From Lachnospiraceae bacterium (GTDB lineage: Bacteria > Bacillota > Clostridia > Lachnospirales > Bianqueaceae), in contig JAAWDX010000003.1 in assembly GCA_022794035.1 (NCBI GenBank), forward strand, positions 1-64,000: a DNA stretch of 64,000 nucleotides. Reading direction: 5' to 3'. Position 1 is the stretch's first letter. Every line of letters begins with the position of its first letter. Positions 41,103 to 50,328 of this stretch are shown in pieces. The notes under the pieces were generated by a model. It saw only the letters and a program-made list of their open reading frames with translations. It was not told the origin of the DNA and made no database searches. The position numbers and the translations under genes are program-made.

Positions 41103-41156
41103 AAATATATTGTTAATGCGAAGTCGCGATGGATGAGAAGAAGAAGGAGAAATCAA

Positions 41157-44100
41157 ATGGAAGTCATTCCTTTTGTTCATTTACATGTACATACGGAGTA
41201 TAGTCTGCTGGACGGCTCTTCAAAGATCAAAGAGATTGTAAAACAGGCAAAAGCACTGGGGATGAACAGCCTTGCCATTACGGATCATGGCGTTATGTAT
41301 GGCGTGATCGATTTTTATAAGGCCTGTAAAGAAGAGGGGATTCATCCTGTGTTAGGCTGTGAGGTCTATGTGGCGCAGGGCAGCCGTTTTCAGAAGGAGG
41401 ATCGCAGCGATGCCAAGTACGATCATTTGGTGCTGCTGGCTGAAAATGAACAGGGGTATCGCAACTTAATGGCGCTAGTTTCAAAAGGGTTTTTAGAGGG
41501 GTTTTACTACAAGCCGCGTATTGACTTTGAGCTGCTTAAAGAATATCATGAGGGGCTGATTGCGCTGAGCGCATGTCTGGCAGGCGTTGTGGCAAGGCCG
41601 CTTTTGAATATATCCTATGAAAAAGCCAAAGAGGTTGCGCAAAAATATAAAGAATTGTTTGGACCGGAACATTTTTATCTGGAACTGCAGGATCATGGAA
41701 TTCCCTCTCAGACGCAGGTCAATCAGGGACTGCTGCGAATGAGCAAGGAGCTGGATCTGCCGCTGGTTGCTACAAATGATGTGCATTATACCTATCAGGA
41801 GGATAAGGAAGCACATGATATTCTTTTATGCATTCAGACTGCTAAAAAGGTTCAGGATACGGACCGCCTGCGGTATGAAGGGGATTATTATTTAAAAAGC
41901 GCGGAGGAAATGGCGGCGCTTTTTCCCTATGCGCCGGAGGCCATTGCCAATACGCAGAAGATTGCGGATCGGTGTCAGGTAGAAATTCGTTTTCATGAGC
42001 GTAAGCTGCCCATATATGAGGTGCCCGAGGGATATACGGCGAGCGCATATCTGCGCAAGCTTTGCGAAGAAGGACTGCAGGAGCGCTATCTTAAGGGAGA
42101 AAATGCACAGCCGGAAAAGGAGCAGGAGATTCGTCAGCGGATGGAGTATGAGCTGAGCGTAATTGAAAGCATGGGCTTTGTGGATTATTTCTTAATTGTA
42201 TGGGACTTTATCTATTTTGCGCGTCAGCGCGGCATCAAGGTCGGGCCAGGCCGGGGGTCAGGCGTTGGCAGCGTGGTGGCCTATTGCTTATATATTACGA
42301 GCGTGGATCCGCTGAAATATAATCTGATTTTTGAGCGGCTGCTGAACCCTGAGCGGGTGAGCATGCCGGATATCGATACCGATTTTTGCTACCGCAGAAG
42401 GCAGGAAGTGATTGATTATGTGGTAGAAAAATACGGAAAAGAGCAGGTGGCGCAGATCGTCACCTTTGGTACGATGGCAGCGCGGCTGGTCATCCGCGAT
42501 GTGGGGCGAGCGATGGACCTGCCGTATAGCGAGGCAGACCGAATTGCTAAAATGATCCCGAATGAGCTGCATATGACGATCGATGGGGCGCTTGAGAAGA
42601 ATCCGGAGCTGAGAGAGGCCTATGAAGAGGACGAGACGATCCGGAAGCTGATCGATATGTCGCGCAGGCTGGAGGGGCTTCCGCGCCATACCTCAACGCA
42701 TGCGGCAGGGGTGCTTATTTCGCGCACGGCCACTATGGAATATGTACCGCTGAGCGCCAACGACGGCAATGTGACGACGCAGTATACGATGAATACGCTG
42801 GAGGAGCTGGGGCTTCTTAAGATGGACTTCTTGGGGCTCCGTACGCTGACGGTGATTCAGGATGCCGTGGATATGATCGAGGCTACCGAACATAAGAAGA
42901 TTGATATCGATGCGATCGATATGGAGGACAGCGAGGTATATCAGATGATCGGCGCTGGAAAGACGGACGGCGTTTTTCAGCTGGAGAGCGGCGGGATGAC
43001 TTCATTTATGCGCGAGCTGAAGCCGGAAAATCTGGAAGATATCATTGCCGGAATCTCTTTGTACCGTCCGGGACCGATGGATTTTATCCCTAAATATCTG
43101 GCGGGGAAAAAGGACCCCAGTGCGATTCAGTATCAGACGCCGCTTCTGGAGCCTATTCTCAATACGACCTATGGCTGCATTGTATATCAGGAGCAGGTGA
43201 TGCAGATTGTGCGGGATCTTGCCGGCTATACGATGGGGCGTAGCGATCTGGTGCGGCGGGCGATGTCTAAGAAAAAGGCAGATGTGATGGCCAAGGAGCG
43301 TCAGAATTTTGTATTCGGAAATCCAGAGGAAAATGTAGAGGGGTGTATTAGCAGAGGAATTCCGCAGCAGGTAGCGGAGACGATCTTTGACGAAATGACG
43401 GACTTTGCTAAGTATGCGTTTAATAAGTCTCATGCAGCTGCCTATGCAGTGGTGGCGTATCAGACGGCGTGGCTGCGGTATCATTATCCAATAGAGTTTA
43501 TGGCATCCATATTGACATCCGTGATAGAACATCCCGGAAAGGTGATCAGCTATATCCAGAGCCTCAAAAATATGGGAGTTGAGCTGCTGCCGCCGGATAT
43601 CAACGAGGGCTACAGCGGCTTCTCGGTATCGCTGAGCGGGGGCGTCAAAAAGGTGCGCTATGGCCTTTCTTCTATTAAAAATGTGGGCAAAACGCTGATC
43701 GACCGGATGGTTGAGGAGAGAACGCAAAATGGTCCCTTTAAGAGCTTGACTGATTTTTGCCGGCGGATGCAGGAGCTGGATTTGAATAAACGAGCGATGG
43801 AAAACCTGATCAAGGCGGGAGCCTTCGATTCGTTTGGCGCTGAGCGCAGCCAGTATATGCAGGCATATCCATTGATTATGAATGCGGCCGTGCAGTGGAA
43901 GAAGAATATGCTGAGCGGGCAGATGGACTTGTTTGGCATGGGCGGCGAGGAGGAAGCGGCAGAAGAGACGAGGGATCCGCTGCCGAATATTCCGCCGTTT
44001 CCGGATGGCCTGCGGCTTTCGTATGAAAAAGAGGTGCTGGGGATCTATCTGACGGGGCACCCGCTGGCCAGTGATGAAGAGCTGTGGCGCAGTCATATTA

Positions 44101-44753
44101 CGCATTTTGCTTCGGATTTTCAGCATAAGGAAGAGGATGAAGAGGGCGGATATGACGATCAGCAGAGCCGGCTCATCGATGGGCAGGAGGTTGTGATCGG
44201 CGGCCTGATTATGGATAAAACGGTCAAATCAACGAAAAACAATAAAATGATGGCCTTTATCACGGTAGAAGACTTGTATGGCAGCGTGGAGGTTTTGATT
44301 TTTCCCAATCGGTATGAGCAGTACCGGCATCTTTTGCAGGAGGATAGCAAGATCTTCGTTAAAGGTAAGGTGAGTCTGGAGGAGGAAGAAGACAGCAAGC
44401 TGATCTGCGATTATATCGCACCGTTTGAAAAGGCGGATGAGATCCATCAGACACCGGGGCGTTACCGCAGGTCTGCCGCGGAGGGAGTGCAGGCTGCAGC
44501 ACCAAAGCAGGCGCCGCCGGCGCAAAAACCTTCTTTGTTATGGCTCAGATTTGCTTCTAAAGAGGAGTGGGAAGCCAAGCAGGCTCAGGTGTGCAATCTG
44601 CTGACGGCCGACCCGGGGGGATATGAGGTGCGGATCTTCTTAACGGCCGAGCAGCTGAGAATGAGAGCGCCAAGTCAATATAATACGGCGGCATCCGAAG
44701 GGACGCTTCTGCGTCTGCGGCAGCTGCTGGGAGATGCCAATGTTGTATTATGA
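41157..44753 (+). CDS. dnaE: DNA polymerase III alpha subunit
   Basis: A 1198-residue C-family replicative polymerase. The PHP domain starts at the N-terminus ('FVHLHVHTEYSLLDGSSKI'); the palm carries 'GPGRGSGVGSVVAYCL' and the catalytic 'MPDIDTDFCYRRRQEVIDYV'; fingers, helix-hairpin-helix, a beta-binding segment ('QMDLFGM') and a C-terminal OB fold ('VVIGGLIMDKTVKSTKNNKM') follow. In Firmicutes DnaE works with PolC, priming the lagging strand. Start at 41157 behind AAGGAGA; codons upstream overlap the promoter. Full length. Confidence 0.97.
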   Translation: MEVIPFVHLHVHTEYSLLDGSSKIKEIVKQAKALGMNSLAITDHGVMYGVIDFYKACKEEGIHPVLGCEVYVAQGSRFQKEDRSDAKYDHLVLLAENEQGYRNLMALVSKGFLEGFYYKPRIDFELLKEYHEGLIALSACLAGVVARPLLNISYEKAKEVAQKYKELFGPEHFYLELQDHGIPSQTQVNQGLLRMSKELDLPLVATNDVHYTYQEDKEAHDILLCIQTAKKVQDTDRLRYEGDYYLKSAEEMAALFPYAPEAIANTQKIADRCQVEIRFHERKLPIYEVPEGYTASAYLRKLCEEGLQERYLKGENAQPEKEQEIRQRMEYELSVIESMGFVDYFLIVWDFIYFARQRGIKVGPGRGSGVGSVVAYCLYITSVDPLKYNLIFERLLNPERVSMPDIDTDFCYRRRQEVIDYVVEKYGKEQVAQIVTFGTMAARLVIRDVGRAMDLPYSEADRIAKMIPNELHMTIDGALEKNPELREAYEEDETIRKLIDMSRRLEGLPRHTSTHAAGVLISRTATMEYVPLSANDGNVTTQYTMNTLEELGLLKMDFLGLRTLTVIQDAVDMIEATEHKKIDIDAIDMEDSEVYQMIGAGKTDGVFQLESGGMTSFMRELKPENLEDIIAGISLYRPGPMDFIPKYLAGKKDPSAIQYQTPLLEPILNTTYGCIVYQEQVMQIVRDLAGYTMGRSDLVRRAMSKKKADVMAKERQNFVFGNPEENVEGCISRGIPQQVAETIFDEMTDFAKYAFNKSHAAAYAVVAYQTAWLRYHYPIEFMASILTSVIEHPGKVISYIQSLKNMGVELLPPDINEGYSGFSVSLSGGVKKVRYGLSSIKNVGKTLIDRMVEERTQNGPFKSLTDFCRRMQELDLNKRAMENLIKAGAFDSFGAERSQYMQAYPLIMNAAVQWKKNMLSGQMDLFGMGGEEEAAEETRDPLPNIPPFPDGLRLSYEKEVLGIYLTGHPLASDEELWRSHITHFASDFQHKEEDEEGGYDDQQSRLIDGQEVVIGGLIMDKTVKSTKNNKMMAFITVEDLYGSVEVLIFPNRYEQYRHLLQEDSKIFVKGKVSLEEEEDSKLICDYIAPFEKADEIHQTPGRYRRSAAEGVQAAAPKQAPPAQKPSLLWLRFASKEEWEAKQAQVCNLLTADPGGYEVRIFLTAEQLRMRAPSQYNTAASEGTLLRLRQLLGDANVVL

Positions 44754-44784
44754 GGCGCTGCGCCGGTAAAAGTATAATTACTAC

Positions 44785-44813
44785 TTGAAATTCAGGCCAA
44801 GATGGAGTAAAAT
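44785..44813 (+). promoter_or_regulatory. Promoter of pfkA
   Basis: TTGAAA (44785-44790), 17-base spacer, TAAAAT (44808-44813), about 50 bases before pfkA. Confidence 0.75.
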
Positions 44814-44871
44814 TAAAGAAATATAAAATTATACTGGCGCAAAGTTGCGAAAAAGAAGGGAGATCAAAAGA

Positions 44872-45873
44872 ATGGCGAAAGAAATTCGCACCATTGCTGT
44901 TATGACGAGCGGCGGTGATGCACAGGGGATGAATCCGTGTATCCGTGCAGTCGTAAGAAGCGCCTTAAATAAAGGGTTAAAAGTAAAGGGGATCATGAAA
45001 GGCTATAGCGGCCTTTTGAATGGAGATATCGTAGATATGACCGCGGCTAGCGTGGGCAATATCATCAATAAAGGCGGTACGATCTTGTATACGGCGCGCT
45101 GCCTGGAATTTATCGATCCGGATCCGGATAAGGCGGCGGCAGCGCATAAGGCGGCTGCGGATAAAGCGAAGGAGCATGGCATCGACGGTTTGGTCGTGAT
45201 CGGCGGCGACGGTTCGTGGAAGGGCGCGCAGAAGCTTTCTAAATATGGAATCAATGTAGTAGGCGTACCCGGAACGATTGACCGTGACATTGCCTGTACG
45301 GAATATACAATTGGCTTTGACAGTGCTGTCAATATTGCGCTGGAGGCTGTGATCCGTCTGCGCGATACCTCTGCTTCTCATGAGCGCTGTTCCGTTATCG
45401 AGGTGATGGGACGCCACTGCGGTGAGATTGCGCTTTGGGCTGGTCTGTGCGGCGGTGCGGATGCCATTTTGATTCCGGAGCGTCCGGAGTCCGCCAACAT
45501 AGAGTATATTTTGAAGGTCATCAAAGAAAACCGTGCACGCGGCAAGAATCATAACATCATCGTGGTTGCCGAAGGCGTCGGACATAGCCAGGAGCTGGCA
45601 AAAGAGATCGAACGGATCACCGGCATTGAGTCCCGTGCGACCGTGCTGGGGCATGTGCAGCGAGGCGGAGCTCCCACGGCGCTCGACGTCAAGCATGCGT
45701 CCATGATGGGAGCCTATGCAGTTGACCTCTTGGTAGCCGGCGCAAACAACCGCGTGGTGGCTTATCGAGATGGCGAATATGTGGATTATGATATTGACGA
45801 GGCATTGGCCATGGAGCGTAAGCCCTCGCTGGACATTGCGGATGTCAACAGCCGAATTTCCACCTATAACTAA
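44872..45873 (+). CDS. pfkA: 6-phosphofructokinase
   Basis: A 333-residue group A phosphofructokinase making fructose-1,6-bisphosphate in glycolysis. The nucleotide site has 'GGDGSWKGA' with Gly (ATP-type, not the Asp of PPi-type enzymes), the catalytic loop is 'PGTIDRDI' (Asp kept, usual Asn replaced by Arg), and 'MGRHCGEIALW' and 'LGHVQRGGAPTALD' follow. The first motif reads 'GGDAQGMN' rather than GGDAPGMN. Start at 44872 behind AAGGGAGA. Ends at an intrinsic terminator before aroB. Confidence 0.92.
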   Translation: MAKEIRTIAVMTSGGDAQGMNPCIRAVVRSALNKGLKVKGIMKGYSGLLNGDIVDMTAASVGNIINKGGTILYTARCLEFIDPDPDKAAAAHKAAADKAKEHGIDGLVVIGGDGSWKGAQKLSKYGINVVGVPGTIDRDIACTEYTIGFDSAVNIALEAVIRLRDTSASHERCSVIEVMGRHCGEIALWAGLCGGADAILIPERPESANIEYILKVIKENRARGKNHNIIVVAEGVGHSQELAKEIERITGIESRATVLGHVQRGGAPTALDVKHASMMGAYAVDLLVAGANNRVVAYRDGEYVDYDIDEALAMERKPSLDIADVNSRISTYN

Positions 45874-45888
45874 TTGAAGATTTATAAG

Positions 45889-45924
45889 AAAGGAGGATGC
45901 AATGCAGCGCATCGCTCCTTTTTT
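45889..45924 (+). terminator. pfkA terminator that mimics a ribosome site and start codon
   Basis: AAAGGAGGATGC (45889-45900) pairs with GCATC-(G)-CTCCTTT (45909-45921, one bulged G), then a T-run. The left arm plus ATG at 45902 looks like a translation start in frame with aroB but is part of the hairpin. Confidence 0.85.
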
Positions 45925-45949
45925 GCTTTTTATAAAGAAGGGATCCCAC

Positions 45950-47041
45950 ATGAAAGAAATTAAAGTACAGGTACAGGTCAAACCGGCAGCATATCAGCTG
46001 CTGATCGGGCATGATTTATTTACAGAGCTGGCAGAGCAGCTGCGGAAATCTCCTTTGGCCACGCGATATGCCGTCATCACAGATTCCGTGGTAGGACCGC
46101 TTTGGGCCGGCGCATTGCTATCTGCCTTAGAAAACGAAGGCCTTGCGGCCGAAAAATTTGTGTTTCCGGCAGGAGAGGCATATAAGACGAGAGAGACAAA
46201 GGAGCTGCTGGAGAACCAGCTGCTGGAGCGCGGCTTTGGCCGCGACACGGCGGTATTGGCGCTGGGCGGCGGTGTTGTCGGCGATGTTGCCGGATATGTG
46301 GCGGCCACCTATATGCGCGGCGTACCGGTGATTCAGATCCCAACGACAACCTTGGCGATGGCGGATTCCAGCATCGGCGGCAAAACCGGTGTGGATACGC
46401 CGTATGGAAAGAATCTGATCGGCGCCTTCCATCATCCGGCGCAGGTCTATATGGACATGAAGACGCTGACAACGCTTGATGAGCGAAATTATCGGGCAGG
46501 GCTGGCAGAACTGGTCAAGCATGGGTTTATTAAAGATCTTTCGATACTGGATTTTGTGCAGGCGCATAAGGAGCTTATTTTGAAACGCGATGCAGCCGTG
46601 CTCGAGCAGCTGTTTGAAAAAAACTGTGCGGTTAAAAACGACGTGGTATCGCGGGATGATCAGGAAAAAGGACTGCGGCAGATTTTAAATTACGGGCACA
46701 CAATGGGGCATGCAGTTGAAGTGGGAAGCAAGTTTGATTTGATCCATGGAGAGTGTGTGGCAATCGGCATGGTCTTTGCCGCTAGGCTGGCCTGCCAAAA
46801 AGGCATCTGCAGCAGAGAATGGGCCATCCGACAACGGACGATTCTGGAAGAGCTGGGGCTCCCCGTCGATTTGCCAGCTGCGCTGGAGGCGGAGGAGGTG
46901 CTGCGCCTGATGAGAATGGATAAAAAGGTGCGGCAGGGGCAGATTCAGTTTGTGTTACCGACGCAGCCGGGAGAGGTGATTTTCGGGGCGGCGGTTTCAG
47001 AAAAAGAAATCATAGAGGCGATGAAAGGAGACAGGCTATGA
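45950..47041 (+). CDS. aroB: 3-dehydroquinate synthase
   Basis: A 363-residue NAD- and metal-dependent enzyme for the second step of the shikimate pathway. 'LALGGGVVGDVAGYVAATYMRG' (NAD-binding), 'IPTTTLAMADSSIGGKTGVD' and the metal ligands Glu in 'GLAELVKHG', His in 'NYGHTMGHAVE' and His in 'LIHGECVAIGM' are all present. Start at 45950 with AGAAGGGA 8 bases upstream; an in-frame ATG at 45902 is inside the pfkA terminator. The next gene starts inside its stop codon (ATGA). Confidence 0.94.
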   Translation: MKEIKVQVQVKPAAYQLLIGHDLFTELAEQLRKSPLATRYAVITDSVVGPLWAGALLSALENEGLAAEKFVFPAGEAYKTRETKELLENQLLERGFGRDTAVLALGGGVVGDVAGYVAATYMRGVPVIQIPTTTLAMADSSIGGKTGVDTPYGKNLIGAFHHPAQVYMDMKTLTTLDERNYRAGLAELVKHGFIKDLSILDFVQAHKELILKRDAAVLEQLFEKNCAVKNDVVSRDDQEKGLRQILNYGHTMGHAVEVGSKFDLIHGECVAIGMVFAARLACQKGICSREWAIRQRTILEELGLPVDLPAALEAEEVLRLMRMDKKVRQGQIQFVLPTQPGEVIFGAAVSEKEIIEAMKGDRL

Positions 47042-48969
47042 CGTATCGAAGAGTGCGGCTTGGACAGATCGGCAGTGAGAGGACTATCAGCTTTGCAGTG
47101 CAGGAGATCGCGAAGTATCTGAAAAAGATGGATCCCGAGCTTTATGTGGATGTGCTGCAGACAGAGCGGATGGAGCAGGATTTTGCACATATCATCTGGA
47201 TAGGCCGGGACGAGGCGCTGGCAGCCCATGTGCCGCAGGTGAAGGATTCGGCGCTGGATGATGCGATTGCTATTGATGTGGAAGACGGAGAGGGCTACAT
47301 CACCGGCTCGAATGATCGCAGCGTGCTGCTGGCGGCTTATCGCTTTTTGCGGGAGCTGGGCTGTGAATTTGTGCGCCCGGGGGAAGAAGGCGAACGAATC
47401 CCTGCGCGCGAGGCGCGAAATTTGACGGTGCATGTGCAGGAAGCGGCCAGCTATCGTCATCGCGGTGTCTGCATCGAGGGGGCGGATACGTATGAAAATA
47501 TTCTGGATATGATTGACTATCTGCCGAAGGTGGGGATGAATGAGTATTTTATTCAGTTTCTAGTGCCGGCAACCTTTTTTGAGCGCTGGTATTGGCATGA
47601 GAGCAATCCGTATTTGGAAAAGGAGGAGCTGACGCGGCAGGATGTGGCAGCTATGGTGACCAGCCTGGAGGGGGAAATTGCCCGGCGCAGCCTTAATTAT
47701 CATAAAACGGGGCATGGATGGACCTGCGAGCCGTTTGGCATCGACGGAACCTCATGGGATACGAATCGTAAATATGATATCACAGAGGAAACAAAGCAGT
47801 ATCTGGCGCAGGTAAACGGCAAGCGGGAGCTTTGGGGCAATGTGCCGCTGAATACGAATCTGTGCTATTCGAATCCGCAGGTGCGCGGCAGGATGGTGGA
47901 GGCCATCACGCGCTATTGCAAGGAAAATCCGCATGTGGACACGCTGCATTTTTGGCTGGCAGATGGGTCTAACAATCACTGCGAATGTGAGGAATGCAGG
48001 AAAAAACGGCCGTCGGATTGGTATATCCGGATGCTGAATGAGCTGGACGCCCGAATGACGGAGGAGGGCGTGTCTACACGGGTTGTTTTCTTGATTTATG
48101 TGGATCTGCTGTGGGAGCCGGCAGAGGAAAGGCTAGAATATCCTGAACGGTTTATTTTGATGTTTGCACCCATTACGCGCCGCTATGGGCAGTGCTATGG
48201 GGAATGTCTGCGCTTTGAGGGAGAGATTCCGGAGTATCAGCGCAATCAGCTGGCGATGCCGCAGTCGCTGGAGCAGAATTTGGAGCATTTGCGGCGCTGG
48301 CAGAAGAAATTTGCGGGCGATAGCTTTGATTATGATTATCATATGATGTGGGCGCATGTGCTGGATCCGGGGTACGAAAAGTGTGCGAAAAATGTATTTC
48401 AGGATATGAAGGATCTGCATAAGGTTGGGCTTGAAGGGATGATGAGCTGCCAGGTGCAGCGGTGCTTCTTTCCTACGGCGCTGCCCTTTGTGATGATGGC
48501 GGCTGCCCTGTGGAATGAACAGGCTGATTTTGAAGAGCAGGCTCTTGCGTATTATCAGGCAGCCTTTGGAGAGGACGGTGCATTAGTTCACTGCTATCTG
48601 GGAGAGCTTTCAGAGCTTATGCTGGCATATGACGGCCCTGCTTTTGGCGGTCATTCATTGGGCCCCCTGTGTCAGGATTATGCCGCGCTGCAGGAGGCGG
48701 TGACAGCCTTTCAGCCGGTGATCGAGCGAAATCTCAAGAAGGCCGGAGAGTGTCATAAGGAGTGGGAGCTATTGCAGTTTCATAGCGCTTATGTGAGCGC
48801 GGCGGCCTCTTGTTTGCTGCTTCTGGAAAAAGGAGAGACAGAAGCATGTGCAAAAGAGGCGGAGCAGCTTTTTGATCTGTTGAACTGCAATGAGCTGGCG
48901 GTGCAAAAGGTGCTGGATGTCCAGAATATGTGCAATGTTTTAAAGACGCGGCTGCTGCCTAAAAAATAA
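47038..48969 (+). CDS. DUF4838/alpha-glucuronidase-like protein
   Basis: A 643-residue cytoplasmic protein. The N-terminal third ('SNDRSVLLAAYRFLRELGCE', 'ASYRHRGVCIEG') matches the pattern that opens GH67 glucuronidases and DUF4838 proteins; the central part is a TIM-barrel-like region with 'LHFWLADGSNNHCECEECRK'. DUF4838 proteins are presumed glycosidases; substrate and activity are unproven. There is no signal peptide, so it would act on imported oligosaccharides. Overlaps aroB by four bases (ATGA), yet has no evident link to the shikimate pathway. Confidence 0.78.
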   Translation: MTYRRVRLGQIGSERTISFAVQEIAKYLKKMDPELYVDVLQTERMEQDFAHIIWIGRDEALAAHVPQVKDSALDDAIAIDVEDGEGYITGSNDRSVLLAAYRFLRELGCEFVRPGEEGERIPAREARNLTVHVQEAASYRHRGVCIEGADTYENILDMIDYLPKVGMNEYFIQFLVPATFFERWYWHESNPYLEKEELTRQDVAAMVTSLEGEIARRSLNYHKTGHGWTCEPFGIDGTSWDTNRKYDITEETKQYLAQVNGKRELWGNVPLNTNLCYSNPQVRGRMVEAITRYCKENPHVDTLHFWLADGSNNHCECEECRKKRPSDWYIRMLNELDARMTEEGVSTRVVFLIYVDLLWEPAEERLEYPERFILMFAPITRRYGQCYGECLRFEGEIPEYQRNQLAMPQSLEQNLEHLRRWQKKFAGDSFDYDYHMMWAHVLDPGYEKCAKNVFQDMKDLHKVGLEGMMSCQVQRCFFPTALPFVMMAAALWNEQADFEEQALAYYQAAFGEDGALVHCYLGELSELMLAYDGPAFGGHSLGPLCQDYAALQEAVTAFQPVIERNLKKAGECHKEWELLQFHSAYVSAAASCLLLLEKGETEACAKEAEQLFDLLNCNELAVQKVLDVQNMCNVLKTRLLPKK

Positions 48970-48982
48970 TTTTATGGCGACG

Positions 48983-49022
48983 GTGGGATTTGGGCTAAAA
49001 AAGTACGATACTATAAGTAGAG
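48983..49022 (+). repeat. Second copy of the GTGGGATTTG...CGATACT-AGTA motif
   Basis: GTGGGATTTG (48983-48992) and CGATACTA (49006-49013) with a TACT-ATA-AGTA mini-hairpin. The same order and nearly the same spacing (13 against 14 bases) occur at 22933-22970 before the nuclease-like gene. Function unknown. Confidence 0.5.
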
Positions 49023-49037
49023 GACTATAGGCCGCTG

Positions 49038-49065
49038 TACTTCATTTTGTAATGAAGTAAAAATA
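49038..49065 (+). terminator. Hairpin after the DUF4838-like gene
   Basis: TACTTCATT (49038-49046) with AATGAAGTA (49051-49059), followed by A/T-rich DNA with a short T-run. Likely weak terminator just before the rpsF promoter. Confidence 0.6.
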
Positions 49066-49069
49066 TTTC

Positions 49070-49098
49070 TTGATTAATAGATGAGAATGTGCTATAAT
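49070..49098 (+). promoter_or_regulatory. Promoter of rpsF-ssb-rpsR
   Basis: TTGATT (49070-49075), 17-base spacer, perfect TATAAT (49093-49098). The leader is about 80 nt. Confidence 0.82.
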
Positions 49099-49128
49099 TT
49101 GCTTCTGGATTAAATCCTTGCTCTTGTA

Positions 49129-49153
49129 CTGATGCGCCAAAGGGACGGATCAG
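49129..49153 (+). promoter_or_regulatory. Leader hairpin of rpsF, possible S6:S18 site
   Basis: CTGAT (49129-49133) pairs with ATCAG (49149-49153) around an interior containing CC and ACGG. Many rpsF leaders carry an S6:S18-binding hairpin for feedback control; this one is in the right place, but I cannot confirm the key motif. Confidence 0.3.
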
Positions 49154-49186
49154 AAGAGGGCCATAGACCAAAAGGAGGTGTACACG

Positions 49187-49477
49187 ATGAACAAGTACGA
49201 GGTTGCAGTTGTGATTTCTTCTACCTTAAGCGATGAAGAAAGAGCTGCTGTATTAGAGCAGGTAAAAGGCTACATTGCCAAGTATGATGGAGTCGTTACG
49301 GATGTGGATGAATGGGGCAAGCGTAAGCTGGCTTACGAAATCCGCAAACAAAGCGAAGGATACTATTACTTCATCAAAGTGGATGCAGAATCTGCTATGC
49401 CGATTGAGCTGGAAAAGAATCTGCGTCTTATGAACGAAACCGTGCTCCGTTACCTGATCGTTAGAGAAGGCGAATAA
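49187..49477 (+). CDS. rpsF: 30S ribosomal protein S6
   Basis: A 96-residue ribosomal protein with the usual start 'MNKYEVAVVISSTLSDEERA', central 'WGKRKLAYEIRKQSEGYYY' and end 'NETVLRYLIVR'. S6 pairs with S18 on the platform of the small subunit. Start at 49187 behind AAAGGAGGT. First gene of the standard rpsF-ssb-rpsR operon. Confidence 0.97.
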   Translation: MNKYEVAVVISSTLSDEERAAVLEQVKGYIAKYDGVVTDVDEWGKRKLAYEIRKQSEGYYYFIKVDAESAMPIELEKNLRLMNETVLRYLIVREGE

Positions 49478-49503
49478 GTAGCACAACCGAAAGGGGTTTT
49501 GTG

Positions 49504-50001
49504 ATGAACAAAGTAATTTTGATGGGCAGACTGACAAGAGAGCCGGAGGTTCGTTACAGCCAGGGCGCACAAGGAACGGCCGTGTGCCGTTACAGCCTAG
49601 CTGTAAATCGTTCTTATAAGCGAGATGGCGAGCCCGACGCAGATTTTATCAATGTGGTTGCGTTTGGCAATCGCGGTGAGTTTGCCGGTAAGTATTTTAA
49701 AAAGGGTATGATGGTCGCCGTTGTAGGTGAGCTGCGGATCAGCAGCTACACCGATAAAGACGGCAATAAGAGATGGAGTACCGACGTAGTCGTAACGGAA
49801 CAGCATTTTGCAGAGAGCAAGGCCTCTTTTGAGGGTCGTTCTTCTCAGGATAGCTACGGCGGCGGAAACTCTGATTTTGCGCCGGCTGGAGGCCGAGGGT
49901 ATCAAAATGCACCTCAGCAGCAGGCACCTGCCTATCAGCAGCCGGATGGATTTATGCCGATCGATAATGAGATCGAAGGCGATGAAGACCTACCCTTCTA
50001 A
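49504..50001 (+). CDS. ssb: Single-stranded DNA-binding protein
   Basis: A 165-residue SSB. The OB fold opens with '[20 protein letters not shown]', the tail is Gly/Gln/Pro-rich and the C-terminus ends in the acidic 'DEDLPF' tip that recruits repair and replication partners. ATG at 49504 is preferred over GTG 49501; AAAGGGG lies upstream. Located between S6 and S18 as in other Firmicutes. Confidence 0.97.
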   Translation: MNKVILMGRLTREPEVRYSQGAQGTAVCRYSLAVNRSYKRDGEPDADFINVVAFGNRGEFAGKYFKKGMMVAVVGELRISSYTDKDGNKRWSTDVVVTEQHFAESKASFEGRSSQDSYGGGNSDFAPAGGRGYQNAPQQQAPAYQQPDGFMPIDNEIEGDEDLPF

Positions 50002-50024
50002 TTAAGCATAAGGAGGTAATGACG

Positions 50025-50279
50025 ATGCCTGAGAATACCGCACCCCAGAAGAAGAGAAATGGCGGCATGAGACGTAGAAAAAAGGTCTGCAATTTCTGTG
50101 GCAATGCAGCAGAGCAGATTAACTACAAGGATGTTGCTAAATTAAGAAGATACGTTTCCGAGAGAGGAAAGATCCTTCCTCGTCGTATCACGGGTACCTG
50201 CGCCGAGCATCAGCGTGATCTGACGATTGCCATCAAGCGCGCCAGACATTTGGCTCTGATGCCTTACGTAGGAGAATAA
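50025..50279 (+). CDS. rpsR: 30S ribosomal protein S18
   Basis: An 84-residue S18 with '[20 protein letters not shown]' and '[20 protein letters not shown]'. 'CNFCG' near the start plus a Cys further on suggests a zinc-type S18. Start at 50025 because AGGAGG is 8 bases upstream; ATG 50019 is too close. Last gene of the operon, followed by a terminator. Confidence 0.97.
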   Translation: MPENTAPQKKRNGGMRRRKKVCNFCGNAAEQINYKDVAKLRRYVSERGKILPRRITGTCAEHQRDLTIAIKRARHLALMPYVGE

Positions 50280-50289
50280 AAAAGGAAAG

Positions 50290-50319
50290 AAAGGAATGAC
50301 GCAGGGTCATTCCTTTTTT
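50290..50319 (+). terminator. Terminator of the rpsF operon
   Basis: AAAGGAATGAC (50290-50300) with GTCATTCCTTT (50306-50316) and a T-run. It contains an AAGGA-ATG that mimics a start for the next gene. Confidence 0.92.
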
Positions 50320-50328
50320 AATATTGAG

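Noticed and set aside
43002..44126. A 374-codon minus-strand frame
   Set aside because: It is entirely within dnaE, shows no recognisable domain and has antisense-type composition.
44977..45981. A 334-codon minus-strand frame opposite pfkA
   Set aside because: It overlaps a certain gene and has no domain or start signal.
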